A DNA stretch of 5,292 bases from an uncultured Ruminococcus sp. (GCA_937898375.1 CALEJX010000496.1:1-5292); one strand, 5' to 3'. Counted from the stretch's first letter, positions 1 to 4,489 are shown. The notes: generated by a model not told the origin, from the sequence alone. Made by a program: numbers and translations.

Positions 1-1
1 C

Positions 2-1033
2 GGCGAGGATACAGTTTACGAGCATCTTAAGAGAGCTATCAACTTCTCTATGGAAAGACTTGGCGCTCATACAATGCCGGCTGGTCTTTATGCTGACTGG
101 AATGACTGCCTGAGACTTGGTAAGAAGGGCGAGTCAACATTCGTTGCATTCCAGCTCTACTATGCAATGAGCATCATCAAGGGCTATGCTCTTGACAGAG
201 GCGATAACGAGTATGCTGCATATATCGATAAGGTACAGCCTGAGCTTGGTAAGAGCCTTGAAGCTTGCTGGGACGAGGATAGATTTATCAGAGGCTACAG
301 AGAGAACGGCGAGATCGTTGGCGCTAAGAAGGATCCTGAGGCTTCAATGTGGCTCAACCCACAGTCATGGTCAGTTATCTCAGGCTTCGCATCTGAGAAG
401 CAGGCTGAAACAGCTATGGAAAAGGTACACGAGATACTCAATACTCCATACGGCGTAAAGATCATGGAGCCACCTTACGTAGATCACTACTTTGACGGCG
501 CTCTCATGCACATCTTCAACCCTGATACAAAGGAGAACGGCGGTATCTTCTCACAGACACAGGGCTGGGCAATCCTTGCAGAGTCACTCCTTGGTCACGG
601 CGACAGAGCATTCGAGTACTTCCTCGAGTCCTCACCTGCTAACATGAACGATAAGGCAGAAATAAGAATACTTGAGCCATACGTTCATGGTCAGTTTACA
701 GAGTCAACACGTTCACCATATGCAGGACGTTCACACGTTCATTGGCTGACAGGTACAGGCTCAACAGTAATGGTAGGCTGCGTAGAGGGTATCTGCGGTA
801 TGAGACCAAACGCAGAGGGTCTTGTAATAAGCCCGTCTATCCCACACACATGGGACGGCTTCAAGATCGAAAAGAACTTCCGTGGCAAGCACCTTTCTAT
901 CGATATCCAGAACCCAGACCACGTTCAGAGCGGCGTAAAGTCTATGACAGTAAACGGCGAAGCAGTTGAAGGCAACTTCCTCAGCGCTGATAAGCTCACA
1001 GACGAAACAAAGGTCGTAGTAGTTCTCGGCTAA
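2..1033 (+). CDS. GH94 cellobiose phosphorylase-type enzyme, C-terminal part
   Basis: The frame is open from the left edge, so the start lies outside; 343 residues remain of a family usually about 800 residues long. GH94 enzymes cleave a beta-glucosidic bond with phosphate, giving glucose 1-phosphate plus glucose from cellobiose in the cytoplasm and so saving ATP. Seen here: the catalytic-site segment ADWNDCLRLGKKGES (fragment residues 31-45), whose DWND holds the family's general-acid Asp (by analogy with the Cellvibrio gilvus enzyme, the last D); then an EPYVHGQFTES segment; then GRSHVHWLTGTGSTVMVG, the region contributing to the phosphate site. A short beta-rich tail ends the protein. A strong terminator follows 21 bases after the stop. 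Cellobiose phosphorylase is the best call; a related GH94 specificity (cellodextrin or another beta-glucobiose) cannot be excluded without the N-terminal half. Base composition is distinctly richer in G+C than the small genes downstream. Confidence 0.9.
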   Translation, partial: GEDTVYEHLKRAINFSMERLGAHTMPAGLYADWNDCLRLGKKGESTFVAFQLYYAMSIIKGYALDRGDNEYAAYIDKVQPELGKSLEACWDEDRFIRGYRENGEIVGAKKDPEASMWLNPQSWSVISGFASEKQAETAMEKVHEILNTPYGVKIMEPPYVDHYFDGALMHIFNPDTKENGGIFSQTQGWAILAESLLGHGDRAFEYFLESSPANMNDKAEIRILEPYVHGQFTESTRSPYAGRSHVHWLTGTGSTVMVGCVEGICGMRPNAEGLVISPSIPHTWDGFKIEKNFRGKHLSIDIQNPDHVQSGVKSMTVNGEAVEGNFLSADKLTDETKVVVVLG

Positions 1034-1054
1034 TATCTGACTTAACAAAATATT

Positions 1055-1096
1055 ATCGGCAGCAGACGCTATCATGTGCCTGCTGCCGATTTTTTT
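1055..1096 (+). terminator. Rho-independent terminator of the GH94 gene
   Basis: Perfect 11-bp stem ATCGGCAGCAG (1055-1065) with CTGCTGCCGAT (1080-1090), a 14-nt loop, and a run of seven T ending at 1096. It lies just after the phosphorylase stop on the same strand. Confidence 0.93.
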
Positions 1097-1099
1097 GCG

Positions 1100-1142
1100 A
1101 AAAAACCACCCCGAACAAGCTTGCTCAGGGTGGTTGCTTTTT
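1100..1142 (-). terminator. Terminator of the small-protein operon, probably bidirectional
   Basis: Stem AACCACCC (1104-1111) with GGGTGGTT (1128-1135). Read on the minus strand it is followed by six T (1105 down to 1100), placing it immediately after the stop of the zinc-ribbon gene. On the plus strand it is followed by GC and five T (1138-1142), so it can also back up the GH94 terminator. The loop contains the palindrome CAAGCTTG. The plus-strand T-run overlaps the last codon of the zinc-ribbon gene, showing how tightly the two convergent units are packed. Confidence 0.85.
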
Positions 1143-1302
1143 AAGCACCATAATCTTTTTTTGCTTTTTGACTTGGTCTTGTTTTTGTTATATTGCCCTC
1201 TTTGTCAATTTGAATGAAGGATTTGCAGTTAGGGCAGAACTTATTGCTGCCTGGGCTAATATTGACAAAAGTGTGGCAATATGGGCACTGTACGCCTGGC
1301 AT
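1141..1302 (-). CDS. 53-residue zinc-ribbon protein
   Basis: Small reading frame starting MPGVQCPYCHTF and ending KKDYGA. It has two CxxC knuckles, C6-P-Y-C9 and C23-P-N-C26, 13 residues apart, the classic four-cysteine zinc-ribbon arrangement; the C-terminal 15 residues are basic (KTRPSQKAKK). The ATG at 1302 is supported by the Shine-Dalgarno AAAGGTGG (1311-1318) with 8-nt spacing. It is the last gene of a four-gene operon, 33 nt after the preceding stop, and ends exactly at the operon terminator. Such ribbons mediate protein or nucleic-acid contacts; which applies is unknown. No membrane segment or signal peptide. It is short enough to be dropped by length-filtered gene callers. Confidence 0.85.
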   Translation of the reverse strand: MPGVQCPYCHTFVNISPGSNKFCPNCKSFIQIDKEGNITKTRPSQKAKKDYGA

Positions 1303-1335
1303 GGAAAACACCACCTTTCAAATTTATTTCAACTA

Positions 1336-1539
1336 TTAATAAAGTTTTGGCTTAAAATAGCGGCATCTATCAATAGCTATAGTTTTGACTTTTCTTACAG
1401 AACAGTATTCTTTTGCCTGGTTATCATATTCCCAAAAGTTAAAAGTTTTGTGCTTTATATGAGTATCCTGTCGGTCATTCCAGTTCTTACAGAATGCGCA
1501 TATAGTTCCAGATGAATTGTTTATATTACAAAGTGACAT
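1336..1539 (-). CDS. 67-residue cysteine-rich, putative zinc-binding protein
   Basis: Not assigned to a named family. From ATG 1539 the protein has Cys4, C14-A-F-C17 followed by Trp20, Cys46 and C59-R-Y-F62, i.e. a CxxCxxW ... C ... CxxF layout typical of many small predicted zinc-binding proteins of Firmicutes and their mobile elements; His27 and His30 are further possible ligands. The C-terminal third is basic. An in-frame GTG at 1548 exists, but the Shine-Dalgarno GGGAG (1548-1552) lies 8 nt before the ATG and overlaps that GTG, so ATG 1539 is the start. The Shine-Dalgarno shares a base with the stop codon of the upstream gene, which suggests coupled translation. Third gene of the operon; soluble, probably cytoplasmic. 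Confidence 0.78.
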   Translation of the reverse strand: MSLCNINNSSGTICAFCKNWNDRQDTHIKHKTFNFWEYDNQAKEYCSVRKVKTIAIDRCRYFKPKLY

Positions 1540-1547
1540 ATCTTTCA

Positions 1548-1552
1548 CTCCC
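1548..1552 (-). promoter_or_regulatory. RBS deciding the start of the cysteine-rich gene
   Basis: GGGAG read on the minus strand, 8 nt before ATG 1539. Its first G is the last base of the TAG stop (1552-1554) of the preceding membrane-protein gene. It rules out the in-frame GTG at 1548. Confidence 0.7.
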
Positions 1553-1857
1553 TACACAAGTCCTACTAATCTTAGTATAATATCATTTCCTTTTACACAC
1601 ATGACTATAGTGGCAATGATTATTGCTATGCACAGTAACAAAAATATGATCTGTAAAACGCTCGATGCTTTTTGCAGTCGATTTGTCTTTTTGACAATCA
1701 TTTTATATTCTAGACTATCTTTAAAACTTTTGTTATTTTTGTTCCAATTCAATGCCTTGCTTGTCGTATTTAATGTATTGTTTGCAGTATTATAAGCAGA
1801 ATTGAGGGTGCTTGAAGCTTTATTGATCTTATCGTCAAGTTCATCTAAAAATCTCAT
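1552..1857 (-). CDS. 101-residue coiled-coil and single-pass membrane protein
   Basis: No family recognised. Residues 1-37 form an amphipathic helix with hydrophobic or small residues at alternating 3/4 spacing (L4, L7, I11, A14, L18, A21, A25, T28, T32, A35) and a polar face of Asn, Ser and Thr, as in coiled coils or membrane-surface helices. Residues 38-66 are Lys/Asn-rich and positively charged. One transmembrane helix spans about 67-88 (VLQIIFLLLCIAIIIATIVM), with a short tail. The positive-inside rule favours the coiled coil in the cytoplasm. The start is ATG 1857 because GGAGGT (1865-1870) sits 7 nt upstream; an in-frame TTG at 1872 overlaps that site. The start is only 4 nt after the upstream stop, so translation is probably coupled. 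Second gene of the operon. Confidence 0.8.
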   Translation of the reverse strand: MRFLDELDDKINKASSTLNSAYNTANNTLNTTSKALNWNKNNKSFKDSLEYKMIVKKTNRLQKASSVLQIIFLLLCIAIIIATIVMCVKGNDIILRLVGLV

Positions 1858-1861
1858 GATT

Positions 1862-2059
1862 TTAACCTCCAAAGACTAAAAATCTTAAACATAATATTCC
1901 AAAACATATTCCTGAAACCACGACCAGAAATATAACACCAAAGAGAATTGTAGACCAAAAGTCATCTTTGGCGGTTTGCAAACTATCACGAGCCCACGTT
2001 TCTGCACTTGTCATACTCAGGGCACTGTCTATCTTTTCAAGAAAAGAGTTATATTTCAT
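1862..2059 (-). CDS. 65-residue single-pass membrane protein
   Basis: First gene of the four-gene operon; no family recognised. Residues 1-36 are a soluble helical segment (MKYNSFLEKIDSALSMT...) containing two Trp, W22 and W35. One transmembrane helix covers about 37-58 (TILFGVIFLVVVSGICFGIL), and the tail is only about seven residues, ending FGG. The start is well set by a full Shine-Dalgarno AAGGAGG (2066-2072) 6 nt before ATG 2059. The last codons (GGA GGT TAA) double as the Shine-Dalgarno of the next gene. Its opening FLEKIDSA resembles FLDELDDKINKA in the next protein, so the two may share a common N-terminal helix type, though true homology is unproven. It might be an integral subunit or small inner-membrane regulator. 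Confidence 0.8.
   Translation of the reverse strand: MKYNSFLEKIDSALSMTSAETWARDSLQTAKDDFWSTILFGVIFLVVVSGICFGILCLRFLVFGG
1865..1870 (-). promoter_or_regulatory. RBS embedded in the upstream gene's last codons
   Basis: GGAGGT on the minus strand, 7 nt before ATG 1857. It encodes the final Gly-Gly of the 65-residue membrane protein, so ribosomes finishing that gene sit over the start of the next. It decides the ATG against the in-frame TTG at 1872. Confidence 0.8.
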
Positions 2060-2108
2060 AATGTTCCTCCTTATGTGTCATATATTTGTTATTTATTACT
2101 TTACAACA

Positions 2109-2139
2109 ATTATATCACATTGTTTTCACGATTTGTTAA
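2109..2139 (-). promoter_or_regulatory. Promoter of the four-gene small-protein operon
   Basis: On the minus strand an extended -10 TGATATAAT (TATAAT at 2114-2109, TG at 2117-2116) lies downstream of TTAACA (2139-2134) with a 19-nt spacer. The spacer is long, so the extended -10 probably carries the recognition. Transcription would start near 2102, giving a leader of about 40 nt that holds the strong AAGGAGG site. A diverged copy of this promoter lies 207 bp upstream. Confidence 0.75.
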
Positions 2140-2152
2140 GCTGTTTGCTTAG
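2109..2152 (-). repeat. Promoter repeat, copy A
   Basis: This 44-bp stretch aligns without gaps to 2316-2359, with 33 of 44 positions identical by hand count. Best conserved are the -10 block (ATTATATCA on plus) and the -35 side (TTTGTTAAGCTG then TGCTTAG). The middle of the spacer has diverged. Confidence 0.8.
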
Positions 2153-2154
2153 GA

Positions 2155-2205
2155 TAACGATTACATTCTGTAAAAAAAAGTAAATTTTGTGTTATGTAAT
2201 CGTTA
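2155..2205. repeat. Inverted repeat with 12-bp arms upstream of operon promoter
   Basis: TAACGATTACAT (2155-2166) and ATGTAATCGTTA (2194-2205) are exact reverse complements around a 27-bp AT-rich centre containing an A8 run. The nearer arm ends 15 bp upstream of the -35. Arm centres are about 38 bp apart, roughly 3.5 helical turns. No T-run follows either arm, so it is not a terminator; paired operator or activator sites are more likely. The 11-bp core of the arm recurs at 3877-3887 by the lipoprotein promoter. Confidence 0.7.
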
Positions 2206-2221
2206 ACAAGGAAATCTTCCG

Positions 2222-2309
2222 CAAAAAAACTCCCGACAGTCGGAAAACCTGTCGGGAGTAATCTTATTAAGGGGATCAATAAGTTATCGCTGTGTTTGTT
2301 TCTTTCAGC
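2222..2309 (-). ncRNA. Putative small RNA of about 88 nt
   Basis: Bounded by a promoter (2316-2346, start expected near 2309) and a strong terminator (2223-2259). No ATG occurs in the predicted transcript and no Shine-Dalgarno-led frame is seen. Reading 5' to 3' there is an unstructured A-rich head, a hairpin CTTATT-GATCCCCTT-AATAAG whose 9-nt loop is C-rich, and the terminator hairpin. A UCCCC loop could pair with purine-rich ribosome-binding sites, as in known Gram-positive small RNAs; that role is inference. The alternative is a terminated leader (attenuator) of the small-protein operon, whose first start is about 160 nt further on. Confidence 0.55.
2223..2259 (-). terminator. Terminator of the putative small RNA
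   Basis: Perfect 11-bp stem ACTCCCGACAG (2229-2239) with CTGTCGGGAGT (2249-2259) and a 9-nt loop. On the minus strand it is followed by a run of seven T (2229-2223). No coding gene ends here on either strand. Confidence 0.9.
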
Positions 2310-2315
2310 ATATTT

Positions 2316-2346
2316 ATTATATCATATCTATTTTCGTTTTTGTTAA
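2316..2346 (-). promoter_or_regulatory. Second copy of the operon promoter, driving the putative small RNA
   Basis: On the minus strand, TTAACA (2346-2341), a 19-nt spacer and extended -10 TGATATAAT (TATAAT at 2321-2316) repeat the exact geometry of the promoter at 2109-2139. Retention of both boxes and the spacer length, while the spacer sequence has drifted, points to a functional promoter. A perfect 10-bp palindrome TTTAGCTAAA (2361-2370) lies 14 bp upstream of the -35. Confidence 0.7.
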
Positions 2347-2359
2347 GCTGGCTGCTTAG
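2316..2359 (-). repeat. Promoter repeat, copy B
   Basis: Partner of 2109-2152. Similarity stops soon after TGCTTAG on the upstream side, so the inverted repeat present behind copy A is absent here. Confidence 0.8.
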
Positions 2360-2412
2360 TTTTAGCTAAATATTTCGTGTAATATTTAATTCATATAACA
2401 TAAATAAAAAAT

Positions 2413-2451
2413 AAAAAAATTCGGCGGATACGAACTCTCGTATCCGCCGAA
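2413..2451 (-). terminator. Terminator of the SGNH lipoprotein gene
   Basis: Perfect 14-bp stem TTCGGCGGATACGA (2420-2433) with TCGTATCCGCCGAA (2438-2451), a 4-nt loop, and seven T on the minus strand (2419-2413). It begins 17 bases beyond the stop codon. It insulates the small-RNA region from readthrough. Confidence 0.94.
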
Positions 2452-2468
2452 AATAATGTCATAAACCC

Positions 2469-3779
2469 TTATGAAATAAGCCAGTTAAGTATCTGGAAGT
2501 TAGGCTTTGCGTCATCAACGATAGTTACCTCAACAGTGTGAGTAGCCACCTCGTCAGACGAGTAGATCTGCTGTGCCTTTGCATAGTTGCCCCAGCCGCC
2601 TGTGAAGTCTGCATTGATAGTCGCAACGTCCTCGCCGTCAACCTTTACAGCCGCCATGCCGGATGTGCCGTCAACTGTCATGTAGTATATCATACCAATG
2701 TTCTTTGCAGTTATCTCAAACTTGATAGTGCCGCCTGTTGTAGTACCCCAACCGTCTGTAAACTTCTGGAACGTAGTAACATCTGTGAATGTTCCCTCGT
2801 CAGTGGTCTTTACAATGTCCTCTGTCTGACGGCTGCCGATAGTAGCGTCAGCAAATACATCGCCTGTCGGCGCAGCAGTGCTTGTGTCAAATGGCTTTGC
2901 TTCCTTGTCAACGCTGTCAAGATTGTCCTTTATGTTGCCAACAAACTTTGTGAGCAGTGAAGCCATTATAACGTGTCCGTCATCATTAGGGTGAACGTTG
3001 TCAGGTGAAATGTCAGCCCATGTGAAGTTGCCAGCCTCTATCTCAGGCATAACAGCGTCATGATATGATATCATAGGAATGTTGTAAGCCTGCGCTACCT
3101 TAAGATGTGCCGCCTGTGGAGAAGTACCCTCCTCAGTTGAAGGCTCAAGTATCATAACCGCAGGATTGTTGTCCTGTTCAAGACACATTCTTACAAGGCT
3201 GTCCATGCAGGACTCGTAAAATTCATCATCAGCGTCATTGATAAACTCAATAACAATAATGTCAGGCTTAGCCTCCAAAGCGTCACGCTGTGCCCTGTGA
3301 ACACCTATGTATGAGTCTGTTGCACCGATGCCTGCATTAGTAACATCAACATAGTAGCTTACGTTTTCCTCCCACCAGCTCTTGAACTGGTTTACATACT
3401 GATTAGTTGAGGAGTTAGCACCCGAACCTGCCGTGATAGAGTCGCCTATGAAACAAATTTTTGTTATCTCCTTAGGGTTTTGCAGAGCATAGTCAAGCTT
3501 AGCCGCAAGACGGGAAGTGTCACCCTCGTTGATAACGCTTCTAGCGATCATGTTTTCAGTAGCACCATTTTTCACATCTATCTTCTCAGTAGATGCAGGG
3601 TACTCAGCAAGAAGCTTGTCTGAAACACTTTCGGTGTCAGCCGCACTTGAATCGGAAGCCTGAGAGTTTGCCGCAGCGGAGTTTGAGTCAGCCGTAGAAG
3701 AGCTGTTTGAATCACCGCAGCTTGTGAGAGCAGCGCTTGTCATGCAAAGAGCAAGAGCCGCCGCAAGGAATTTCTTCAT
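2469..3779 (-). CDS. Secreted SGNH/GDSL-hydrolase lipoprotein
   Basis: 436 residues. A lipoprotein signal peptide (MKKFLAAALALCMTSAALTSC) carries lipobox LTSC with Cys21 as anchor, followed by a Ser/Ala/Asp-rich linker (22-55). The SGNH hydrolase domain spans about 100-285 and keeps all four blocks: GDSIT with nucleophile Ser114, NAGIGATDS (Gly150/152), EFIND with Asn181, and DNVHP with Asp260 and His263. Residues about 325-436 form a separate Gly/Thr/Val-rich region (WGTTTGGTIKFEITAKN..., ending NFQILNWLIS) that looks like a beta-sandwich accessory or carbohydrate-binding module. The family hydrolyses esters; an acetyl-polysaccharide esterase on the outer membrane face is the likely role, but the substrate is not shown. 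ATG 3779 has AAAGGA (3790-3795) 10 nt upstream. It has its own promoter and terminator, so it is monocistronic. Some carbohydrate esterases place a jelly-roll before the SGNH domain; here it follows. Confidence 0.88.
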   Translation of the reverse strand: MKKFLAAALALCMTSAALTSCGDSNSSSTADSNSAAANSQASDSSAADTESVSDKLLAEYPASTEKIDVKNGATENMIARSVINEGDTSRLAAKLDYALQNPKEITKICFIGDSITAGSGANSSTNQYVNQFKSWWEENVSYYVDVTNAGIGATDSYIGVHRAQRDALEAKPDIIVIEFINDADDEFYESCMDSLVRMCLEQDNNPAVMILEPSTEEGTSPQAAHLKVAQAYNIPMISYHDAVMPEIEAGNFTWADISPDNVHPNDDGHVIMASLLTKFVGNIKDNLDSVDKEAKPFDTSTAAPTGDVFADATIGSRQTEDIVKTTDEGTFTDVTTFQKFTDGWGTTTGGTIKFEITAKNIGMIYYMTVDGTSGMAAVKVDGEDVATINADFTGGWGNYAKAQQIYSSDEVATHTVEVTIVDDAKPNFQILNWLIS

Positions 3780-3838
3780 AGTAATAAAGTCCTTTCATAT
3801 CATGATTTTGCCAAATGGCTGTATATATTAACAAATAT

Positions 3839-3867
3839 ATTATACAACAAAAATTGTAGCAATGCAA
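3839..3867 (-). promoter_or_regulatory. Promoter of the SGNH lipoprotein gene
   Basis: On the minus strand TTGCAT (3867-3862), a 17-nt spacer and consensus TATAAT (3844-3839). Transcription would start near 3832, giving a leader of about 53 nt. The motif ATGTAATCGTT ends 9 bp upstream of the -35. Confidence 0.78.
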
Positions 3868-3876
3868 GGGGTATAA

Positions 3877-3887
3877 AACGATTACAT
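3877..3887 (-). promoter_or_regulatory. Third copy of the AACGATTACAT motif
   Basis: Exact 11-bp match to the arms of the inverted repeat at 2155-2205. It is in the same orientation relative to transcription as the promoter-proximal arm there, and just upstream of a -35 in both cases. Its position suggests an activator site or an operator; the protein is unknown. Confidence 0.45.
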
Positions 3888-3908
3888 TTGAATAAATCAG
3901 CACAATGC

Positions 3909-3942
3909 TAAGTGAGGAGCGAGGTTTAAGTGAGGAGTGAGG
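3909..3942. repeat. Two-unit tandem repeat
   Basis: TAAGTGAGGAGCGAGG (3909-3924) and TAAGTGAGGAGTGAGG (3927-3942) differ at one base with an 18-bp period. They mark the edge of the repeat-rich intergenic region. Purine-only stretches resemble ribosome-binding sites but no frame follows. Confidence 0.8.
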
Positions 3943-4011
3943 AATGACAGCGCCGCACAAAGAAAGAAGCCAAAGCAAAGTAAAAGACCCACCGAGCGAA
4001 GCGAGCAAAAG

Positions 4012-4033
4012 GACCAGGGGCACGCCCCTGGTC
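4012..4033. repeat. GC-rich palindromic hairpin
   Basis: GACCAGGGGC (4012-4021) and GCCCCTGGTC (4024-4033) are exact reverse complements separated by two bases. Just after it come further G- and C-runs (GGGTGAAACCC; GGGCAAAGCCCC ending 4080) that can form small hairpins. On the minus strand the main stem is followed by CCTTTT, a weak terminator-like tail. Confidence 0.8.
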
Positions 4034-4091
4034 AGGGTCAAGGGGTGAAACCCATTGTGGGGGTCTGAGGGCAAAGCCCCAAGCGGAGTAA

Positions 4092-4121
4092 ATTTCTTGT
4101 TCAACTTCGCTCACAAGAAAT
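4092..4121. repeat. Inverted repeat ATTTCTTGT/ACAAGAAAT
   Basis: Nine-bp perfect arms at 4092-4100 and 4113-4121 around a 12-nt loop containing CTTCGCTC. No T-run follows on either strand, so terminator function is unlikely. Confidence 0.75.
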
Positions 4122-4150
4122 GGGCAGAGCCTCATTCGGCGCAAGCCGAC

Positions 4151-4231
4151 AAGCGGTGCAGACAGAAAAAGAAGAAACACAAATTTTCTTCTAGTACAAA
4201 GCAAATATCGAAGCCCAACCCTGCACCGCTT
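4151..4231. repeat. Long-range inverted repeat enclosing a nested hairpin
   Basis: AAGCGGTGCAG (4151-4161) pairs exactly with CTGCACCGCTT (4221-4231). Inside lies a second inverted repeat, AGAAGAAA with TTTCTTCT (about 4169-4190), giving a two-level folded structure if transcribed. Just before it, TCGGC-GCAA-GCCGA forms a short stem with a GCAA tetraloop (4136-4149). Confidence 0.65.
4193..4205 (+). repeat. Direct repeat AGTACAAAGCAAA, copy 1
   Basis: Exact 13-bp match to 4243-4255, 50 bp apart. Both copies follow a pyrimidine-rich stretch (TTCTTCT; TCCTCC). Confidence 0.75.
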
Positions 4232-4242
4232 TACTATCCTCC

Positions 4243-4255
4243 AGTACAAAGCAAA
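4243..4255 (+). repeat. Direct repeat AGTACAAAGCAAA, copy 2
   Basis: Partner of 4193-4205. It runs into another hairpin in which GCAAAATC (4251-4258) pairs with GATTTTGC (4274-4281) over a GAGCGAAGC-containing loop. Confidence 0.75.
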
Positions 4256-4302
4256 ATCCGCAAAGAGCGAAGCGATTTTGCGGCAGTAGAACTTGCGAAC
4301 AC

Positions 4303-4340
4303 AATGTAGGGGCGAACACTGTTCGCCCGTTGGTTTAACA
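4303..4340. repeat. GTAGGGGCGAAC palindromic element, copy 1
   Basis: AATGTAGGGGCGAACACTGTTCGCCCGTTGGTTTAAC-type unit with GGGCGAACA (4310-4318) and TGTTCGCCC (4320-4328) as arms. Palindromes starting GTAGGGGC are a familiar dispersed non-coding repeat type in gut Clostridia; that is recollection, not a search result. A partial copy, AATGTAGGGG, recurs at 4363-4372 ahead of a weaker ATTTCT/AGAAAT hairpin (4382-4400). Confidence 0.75.
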
Positions 4341-4452
4341 ACCTTGTATTTGAAAATATCAAAATGTAGGGGAGCACCGCAATTTCTGCTTTGTAGAAAT
4401 CCGACGTCCCGACTTTGTTGTCTGATGATACTTCCGATATCCGCACAACCAA

Positions 4453-4489
4453 GAGTAGGGGCGAACAGCGTTCGCCCGTTTAGTTTACC
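4453..4489. repeat. GTAGGGGCGAAC palindromic element, copy 2
   Basis: GGGCGAAC (4459-4466) and GTTCGCCC (4470-4477) around AGC, followed by CGTTTAGTTTACC, which matches the flank of copy 1. The loop base changes (ACT versus AGC) leave the stem intact. It sits only 24 bp upstream of the -35 of the next gene's promoter. Confidence 0.75.

Noticed and set aside
186..1075. Alternative frames inside the GH94 gene (186-458 plus, 742-969 plus, 761-1075 minus)
   Set aside because: They overlap a frame with unmistakable GH94 motifs and lack start signals.
1168..2183. Plus-strand frames at 1168-1515, 1517-1795 and 1968-2183
   Set aside because: They are antisense shadows of the four minus-strand small genes, which have ribosome sites, a promoter and coherent protein features.
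2155..2205. Inverted repeat considered as a terminator
   Set aside because: The 27-nt AT-rich loop and lack of a T-run after either arm do not fit; operator-like sites fit better.
2222..2309. Putative small RNA considered as a known riboswitch or T-box leader
   Set aside because: No recognisable conserved core such as a T-box sequence is visible, and a separate promoter lies between it and the operon; an attenuator role stays possible but is not supported.
2538..2960. Plus-strand frame antisense to the lipoprotein gene
   Set aside because: Cysteine-rich shadow translation of a well-supported SGNH gene on the other strand.
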